A stretch of 64,000 bases of DNA. It comes from CALVGQ01 sp964370435 (GTDB lineage Bacteria > Bacillota_I > Bacilli_A > Erysipelotrichales > Erysipelotrichaceae). Positions 59,101 to 64,000 of the stretch are shown here, one piece after another. Under the pieces are notes generated by a model, which was not told the origin of the DNA, made no database searches, and was given only the letters and a program-made list of their open reading frames with translations. Where the stretch lies: positions 13,981 through 77,980 of the forward strand of contig CAYJJG010000007.1 of the NCBI GenBank assembly GCA_964370435.1. Reading direction: 5' to 3'. A program made the position numbers and the translations under genes. The stretch's first letter is position 1, and each line of letters starts with the position of its first letter.

Positions 59101-62100
59101 CAAAAGTTAAATCATAAGGTTTTAGCACCCTTGTTATATTAACAGCTAAATTCGCAGTAAATCCTGTCCCTGAAGTTGTTACTACACTTATAGGAATCGC
59201 CGTTCCTGCAGCAGCATTTTTTAATTTATCTTTAACATTTTGTAAATCTTCATCACTAATAGAAAAAATACCTTCCCCATCTTTAACGTAGTCCAAACCT
59301 TCTCCTGTGTTTGGGAATTCTTCTGTTTCAGCTAGTGGGTTTATTTTTGCTAAAAGGCTATTTTCTAATTCATCAAGAGTAACACTTAATAATGAATTTA
59401 CTTCTTCTTGACTTAGTTCAACATTGGTAATATTAAAATTTTGATCTTCACTATCGTTTTCAGTAAACTCTGGAACACCAATCTTACCTACATATACGGA
59501 ATATTTAACCGTACCCGAATTGGTTGAAGCATAAAAATCAAAACTATAGGTATGTGACATTGTATCAGTAGGCTTTAAAGTGTATTTTACAACTTCATTA
59601 ACTCCTGTATTTGGCCAATAATATACTTTATCACTAGTTGTATAATTGGTTATATTACCACTAACTTTTGTACCATTTTGATAATATAATCCAGCTGTAT
59701 CGGTCACTGAGTCAGCCGTTTGTGTAGTGTTATTAATAAATACATTACTTGGCTCTTGTATTTTTGTTATTTCGCTTCTTGAAACAGAAGTAACTGATGC
59801 TACTTCGGCAAATATTTCTATTAAACGCTCGTATGAACCTAAAACAACCTTTGTTTCGTGGTTAAAACTTGCATATTCTCCCTCATAATTACGAGGAGTT
59901 TCACCTGATAGATTTAACGAGTTTGGATCTTTTGCACCCATTGCTCCCACTGAATTGGTATATGCTCCTTCAGAAGGATGCTCGACATATATATTACCTA
60001 CAAATCTATTATTAAAGACATCAGTTTTAATGTTAATATTTTTATTTGATGCTAATTCTTCAGGTATAAAAATCTGATCAATAACAGCTGATGGCACACC
60101 ATCTACAAGACCAGTGTTTGATGAAGCAAATGCTTTTGTACCGATTGTTGTAATCGTTGTTGGTATTGAAACTTCAGTTAAATAATGTTTTAGATCCTCG
60201 CTGTAAAATGCGTATTGGGAAACAGTTGTAACACCTTCCGGTAGCACTATACTTCTTAAATCCGATTGATAAAATGCATATTCGCCAATAGTTTTTAATC
60301 CCTCTGGCCACACAACATTTTCAAGTGTTATACATTTTTGAAATGCTTGTGTAGCAATTGCAGTTACTGGCATATTAAAGGATACATTTTTTAAAGCATT
60401 CATCGACTCAAAACTTCTATTATTGGCTACTGGAGTTATAAAATTTTCTATTTTATTATTTCCTAAAAAAGCAATTATACCTATACCTGTAACTGATGTT
60501 GGAATTTCAAATGTTGTATTTGCAGGGAGCTCATCTACAATGGTTGAAGATTGCAAATTAGGCGAATTGCTAAATGCCCCTGCACCAATATAAGTTAGAT
60601 TTTTATGAAGCTCTACTGCCTGTAGTTTTGACATCAAATAGAAGGCGTTTGTACCTATTGATTTTAAATTAACAGGAGTCTTAACAGTTACTAATTTACT
60701 TAAATTAGAGGAAAAAGATTTAAATCCAAGCGATAAAACAGGATATTGTTGACCTTCAATTTCAAAATACTCTGGTATTGTAATATGAGCAAGATTCTTA
60801 GCATCCCCAACATATTTTTGTATAGTATTAGTTGAAGTGTTAAATAATCCATCAGTTAAGCCATTTCCATCTATATCAACTTCATATGTATCTTCATAAA
60901 AAACATTAAGATTTAATAAGCCTTCGTTATGATAATTTGTATGTCCCCAAGGGAAATTAGATTTATCTTCACTAGCTTTAAGATTTGGTAAATTTACTTC
61001 ATACATGTTGTTCCAATAATTTGTATTGAAATAATATTGAAACATTACAGCGCTAAATGCAGGAGAAACTTCTGTCATAAGAGTAAAGTTTATTTCAGTT
61101 TGTTTTGGATTGCGCCAACTTCTTTCAAACAAAGCAGCTCCTACCCCTACAAACCCTGTCTTATTAACTATAACATCAGTTAAACTTCTACATTCCCTAA
61201 ATGCCTTACTAGATATAAACAATTCATATTCTTTATATAAAGGTGAATTTTCATCAGCAGCTGCAAACTCAACAACTTCAACACCTGACCATTCAAATGC
61301 GGATTCACCAACAAAGTTAACATTTTTTCCAAAAGATATAGTTTTAAGTGACGATGTTGATTTAAAAGCTTCTCGTCCAATTGAAACTATACTATCTCCA
61401 ACTACAACTTCTCTTAGTGACGATGCTCCCTCAAAAGTGCTTAGTTCTATTGTTGTTATTTGACTGTCATCTGAAAAAACAACCTTCTCTATCGTATTAT
61501 TTTGAGTAAAAGCAGTACCACTTAATTTTATGATTTCTACTTCTTGACCATTAATTGTCACAGAATTTGGTATTGTGATTTCTTTATCTTCACTTAGTGG
61601 ATCATAGTACTGTATCTCCTTACTATTCAGTGCGATTGTATATCTTTCCTTTAGCCCATCACCGTCATAGTCATCTTCTACAACAACAATATCATTATAC
61701 GTAACATTTTGAACTATAGCTCCCCATGAAGCATTTTGTAAAAGAGGAGTTCCATCATCTTTTGTACTATTAGCATAAATCCTAAACACATCTAGTCTAG
61801 CTCCACCTAAAGTAAATTCAGCTTCTGCTATAGAATTTATATTAGTTCCATTCACTTCATCACCGATGTAAACTTCTGTAAAATTTGGGGAATTAAAATT
61901 GGATCCACTTATAGTTTCTACACTATATGGGATATAAATCTTACCACTAATTTCGTCTTTTCTTTGCGTATTGTTATTTTTATAAATATCAGTGTAATCA
62001 TCATAAGATGCTACAATTTCAAGATTTACAGCACCTGGTTTCATCATATTTGTAAGACTTTTAATTGTACTAGATGGAAGGTAAAGTTCAGTTAAATAAT

Positions 62101-64000
62101 CAAATGGTTTTGTATTCCAATGCGTTCCAAGAGATACAACACTAGCACCCTTTATAACTCCATCAATTTCATATTCTTCAATAACTAATGTTTCAAGATA
62201 TTCACATCTAAAATAACCAGCTACTGTTTTAACATTATAAGGGTAAATTAATTTTGTAAATGAAGTTCTTGCTAAAGCATAGTATCCTATTGTAGTTAAA
62301 CTTTCAGGTAAACGGTATTTTTTATCGCTTTCAATTACATCTTTATTAATGTAAGTATAAGAGTCTATTCCCCATTCAGCTATGTATTCAGCATTAGTAT
62401 CAATATAATTAAACTCGCTAATAAGTGAGTTGGCAAATGAATATTGATTTATCGTGGTAATTCCATTATGTAGATGTAGTTCTACCTTGCTTTTTGCTAA
62501 CCCTGTATCCAAAGTTCTACCAAATGAATATGCGTTAATAACTTTAACTGTTGTTGGTATTGTAACTTTTGATAAGCTGTATGTGTCAAAAAATGCATAT
62601 GATCCAATGGTTGTTACCCCTTCTGGGATATTCGCTTCTATTACACTACTAGAAGAAAAAGCATGATCACTAATTGTACGTAAATCTGTAGTTTTTTTAC
62701 CATCTACAGTCTTTGTTTCAAACGTAAGATTTTTTAAAGCTGAACTTGAAAATGCATACTTTCCTATTGATGTAACTGATGCTGGAATAGCAATATCAAA
62801 TCCAGTTGAATCAATACCTACACTACTAAATGCGTAGTCCCCTATTGTAATTAGATTACTTGGTAAATTTATACTAGTTAATGCTTTATTATCTTGAAAA
62901 GCACTCGCTTGTATCGCTGTAACACTATCTGGCAAAGTTATAGATTTTAAAGGGTTATTAAAAAATGCTTTCGCACCAATAATTTCAACTTGGCTATTTT
63001 CTTCAAACTCAATAGCTTGAATCGAACGCCCTTCAAAAGTATTAGCTCCTATTTGTTTAACTGGAATATCATCAATAAAACTTGGAATAATAGCTATATC
63101 TTTTGGTGCTGGATCCCTATATGAATTTAAAACAACATAGTCTGCATCAACATCTGTTGTATCACCATCATTATTTCCATCAACTGCAGTATATATATAA
63201 TTTAAAGCGTCGGAAACTAAAACAATTTCTAAGAATGTTTGTGTACTTCCCACTCCATCTTTATCTAAATAATTAACTATTACATCATATGTTGCACCTT
63301 TTGTTGCTTCTACTTGCGCTGTTGTTATGTCTCCAATCAAAGGATCAGGATTAATAACATCTGCTTGACTCCCTAACGAAGGCTCGATATCAACAGATAA
63401 TATTTCTTTTGCAAGGCTAATGTTTCCATCAGTTAATTTGCTAACTGTTAAAAGTAAAACTCGAGAATTATCAGCTGTTCCATTTCCATCTAAATGAAAA
63501 ACTACTGCAACTTCTCCAGAACCTGCTCTTACTATTTCATTTTCTGGTAATTCAAGTGTTTGGGCAGATGCAAAAGCCGAAAAATCAACAAGGTATTTTT
63601 CATTTACTTCATTTGCACCATTTTCATTGTCGTTAGAATCTGATTGTGATGTGCTTGTTTCTTCTGCGTTGATTAGCGTATAAACAACACTAATATCTAA
63701 TTCGTCTTTATCGTTTACATCATAATTCCCGTTGCTATTTTTTTCTAATAGAGTTTCATTTTTGTATACTAAAATTTGCACATCTTTTGCTAATGTGTTA
63801 TCTCGAAGATTCGCCAATATAGTCAGTTCTCTAGTGCTTGTATTTTCGCGCTCTTCTGCAAGCCCGTATTGCAGTTCGATCCCTAATTCTTCCAGTGTTA
63901 ATCTTACAGGTTGAATGCTTGGCGATGGTGTTGGTGAAACCTCAGGCGTTTGCACTGAACTAGTAGTTTGCACTGAACTAGTAGTTTGCACTGAACTAGT
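56198..64000 (-). CDS. giant BspA-type LRR surface protein, N terminus outside the window
   Basis: At least 2600 residues; the frame is open at the window edge, so the start is missing. In order (residues counted from 63991): TSSVQT repeats and a Pro-rich stretch (1-25); a beta-rich region (25-240); many LRR_5/BspA-type repeats (about 300-1290; 'YAF...L..V.IP..VT.IG' pattern); beta regions (1290-1620); an InlB B-repeat/Flg_new-type domain (about 1628-1703, FDGWYVLKN...YAKWIP); another similar region (1710-1782); three SHIRT-like repeats ('NGTW...P.GMKA...GTW') near 1784, 2003 and 2231; a Pro/Thr-rich spacer (2331-2400); an Ig-like domain; and three membrane helices (about 2489-2512, 2535-2555 and 2566-2586). 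Probably an adhesin held by C-terminal helices, not a sortase. Confidence 0.88.
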   Translation of the reverse strand, partial: TSSVQTTSSVQTTSSVQTPEVSPTPSPSIQPVRLTLEELGIELQYGLAEERENTSTRELTILANLRDNTLAKDVQILVYKNETLLEKNSNGNYDVNDKDELDISVVYTLINAEETSTSQSDSNDNENGANEVNEKYLVDFSAFASAQTLELPENEIVRAGSGEVAVVFHLDGNGTADNSRVLLLTVSKLTDGNISLAKEILSVDIEPSLGSQADVINPDPLIGDITTAQVEATKGATYDVIVNYLDKDGVGSTQTFLEIVLVSDALNYIYTAVDGNNDGDTTDVDADYVVLNSYRDPAPKDIAIIPSFIDDIPVKQIGANTFEGRSIQAIEFEENSQVEIIGAKAFFNNPLKSITLPDSVTAIQASAFQDNKALTSINLPSNLITIGDYAFSSVGIDSTGFDIAIPASVTSIGKYAFSSSALKNLTFETKTVDGKKTTDLRTISDHAFSSSSVIEANIPEGVTTIGSYAFFDTYSLSKVTIPTTVKVINAYSFGRTLDTGLAKSKVELHLHNGITTINQYSFANSLISEFNYIDTNAEYIAEWGIDSYTYINKDVIESDKKYRLPESLTTIGYYALARTSFTKLIYPYNVKTVAGYFRCEYLETLVIEEYEIDGVIKGASVVSLGTHWNTKPFDYLTELYLPSSTIKSLTNMMKPGAVNLEIVASYDDYTDIYKNNNTQRKDEISGKIYIPYSVETISGSNFNSPNFTEVYIGDEVNGTNINSIAEAEFTLGGARLDVFRIYANSTKDDGTPLLQNASWGAIVQNVTYNDIVVVEDDYDGDGLKERYTIALNSKEIQYYDPLSEDKEITIPNSVTINGQEVEIIKLSGTAFTQNNTIEKVVFSDDSQITTIELSTFEGASSLREVVVGDSIVSIGREAFKSTSSLKTISFGKNVNFVGESAFEWSGVEVVEFAAADENSPLYKEYELFISSKAFRECRSLTDVIVNKTGFVGVGAALFERSWRNPKQTEINFTLMTEVSPAFSAVMFQYYFNTNYWNNMYEVNLPNLKASEDKSNFPWGHTNYHNEGLLNLNVFYEDTYEVDIDGNGLTDGLFNTSTNTIQKYVGDAKNLAHITIPEYFEIEGQQYPVLSLGFKSFSSNLSKLVTVKTPVNLKSIGTNAFYLMSKLQAVELHKNLTYIGAGAFSNSPNLQSSTIVDELPANTTFEIPTSVTGIGIIAFLGNNKIENFITPVANNRSFESMNALKNVSFNMPVTAIATQAFQKCITLENVVWPEGLKTIGEYAFYQSDLRSIVLPEGVTTVSQYAFYSEDLKHYLTEVSIPTTITTIGTKAFASSNTGLVDGVPSAVIDQIFIPEELASNKNINIKTDVFNNRFVGNIYVEHPSEGAYTNSVGAMGAKDPNSLNLSGETPRNYEGEYASFNHETKVVLGSYERLIEIFAEVASVTSVSRSEITKIQEPSNVFINNTTQTADSVTDTAGLYYQNGTKVSGNITNYTTSDKVYYWPNTGVNEVVKYTLKPTDTMSHTYSFDFYASTNSGTVKYSVYVGKIGVPEFTENDSEDQNFNITNVELSQEEVNSLLSVTLDELENSLLAKINPLAETEEFPNTGEGLDYVKDGEGIFSISDEDLQNVKDKLKNAAAGTAIPISVVTTSGTGFTANLAVNITRVLKPYDLTFDYNYEKSPSNVVIEDVIEGTKLSEEQDLINAIPTNLIREGFVFDGWYVLKNPASHNREIDFNSYITPNYDVTFYAKWIPLVTFKVEGESNVSAENNVDELVAVPSGVLQSVKNYANNNDLTFAGWKLEDGAVWEISNSLMPNEPITLVAQFVEKDIIVFKVVGGTWSNDNADIENIEQKLVFEESESSDDLVANLNVPTGMVADIDNGYLLNSGEWYYESEEGDLIKLTSNGNIPPSVITKTSHYDDLEGPQIYVYVFSLRSQTVEFNESGESSTGEVFNKASKTVTYGTRIDLILNGGSFSGNPYGDENEELHAVKEDYTFANASELKNPTKDNAVFIGWTWNEKENGQITLTANYLVDTIGNEFEPDGVADKYQAVIYYDIENGVWNDLSDERIIEVITFRDSSGSLSNKTGAEANLNETPVGMKADANYSNYTGKWYESTVAVESITIPTKITKTTDGDISSLEPFKSYVHSFVEKPTIEYYTFDEDLGKLVIDDEKIDYESTITINLNGGTSDQMTEGTIISDFNKLVLNYTGDNMVKNLTKDLSVFMGWELTQNTDNENGPDNYTLNAVFEEDILGEGETIDGIPSINQPDNIPDKYQAIIQFDIKNGTWADNETDTIQKIITFYNENDGWSNEIDAKGKITGVPTGMKANSGFRNGTWNKTVSENMEIAYVELTKVNEDGVKVGEYLYSFSVIIIPPTDNIEPTPTPSPIPLPTTDPNETQEPTTTPSSTPLPTTEPVETQMPNETVKPEVSPTPTPTPDKPLIDLDDGELPSPPVQPENQEPPKIEVDGTELSPDDFTITETGIVFEEEFLSTLPDGEHKITMQVGEETYTTSIIVENGVPVSAYQWEEADVWSIFNLITVIILCINALAYLVLFKKKKSEVDRFDEETKEKYSAKRKRHSIILILLALISIVLLFVTQDFTNPMAMFDEYSLIFSMLLVVDILAIILSKNKNGSVESID
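63947..64000 (-). repeat. 18-bp tandem repeat encoding TSSVQT
   Basis: Three units of 18 bp (63947-63964, 63965-63982, 63983-64000; plus strand AGTTTGCACTGAACTAGT) run to the window edge, so more copies may follow. They are in frame in the giant surface gene. Only the first unit differs, in its opening AG. Confidence 0.93.

Overview
This window comes from a low-GC, Gram-positive-type bacterium of the phylum Bacillota. The sequence is strongly AT-rich, GGAGG-type ribosome binding sites are common, there are several Lys-rich lipoprotein signals with a Cys lipobox, and there is no outer-membrane gene. A tandem glycine riboswitch, a type III glutamine synthetase, an Rnf complex and a yunB/yunC-like sporulation pair together suggest a spore-forming anaerobe, possibly of the Erysipelotrichia/Turicibacter/Haloplasma neighbourhood. 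That placement is inference; the window has no rRNA or other taxonomic marker.

Layout. 1-4.7 kb: a response regulator, histidine kinase and permease-like membrane protein operon (minus), divergent from a large lipoprotein gene. PhoP-like direct repeats lie between them. 4.7-11.6 kb: a complete glycine cleavage operon (gcvT-gcvH-gcvPA-gcvPB-lplA-lpdA, minus) behind a tandem glycine riboswitch. 11.6-17.1 kb: an FMN_bind-like lipoprotein, a YgjP-type metalloprotein, DegV, a BlaI-type repressor with twin operators next to an M56-M23 metallopeptidase fusion, tRNA-His, a CpaB-like SAF protein and a 51-residue DUF1540 protein. 17.1-24.6 kb: an unusual Rnf operon (rnfCDGEA, a Cys-rich mini-protein, a short rnfB) divergent from apbE. 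24.6-34.2 kb: housekeeping genes (SIS protein, NimA-like, pgi, S1 protein, patatin, YuiD, NifU-like, YunB, YunC, GSIII, AI-2E exporter). 34.3-45.8 kb: a nuclease-fold protein, paired ChrA halves, a GT2-GtrA-phosphodiester-glycosidase fusion, asnB, a degenerate pyrophosphatase-like protein, cardiolipin synthase, a PHP protein and an M20 amidohydrolase. 45.8-64 kb: two c-di-GMP proteins, a tubby-like protein, an unrecognised cytosolic protein, a secreted beta-helix-like protein, a P-loop kinase and a giant BspA-type surface protein that runs off the right edge.

How the genes work together. The gcv operon encodes glycine cleavage, its lipoylation and lipoamide reoxidation, and is probably switched on by glycine. 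The Rnf operon and divergent apbE form a flavinylation/electron-transfer module. It has seven recognisable covalent-FMN-type sites: one in the RnfD core, one in a C-terminal RnfD extension, four in RnfG, plus a degenerate one in a separate lipoprotein. RnfB is reduced to its anchor and one Fe-S domain. This is the most unusual system in the window. The right third looks accessory: fused surface and cell-envelope proteins, decayed gene remnants and genes with codon use unlike the core.

No CRISPR array, insertion sequence, prophage, rRNA or replication origin was recognised.
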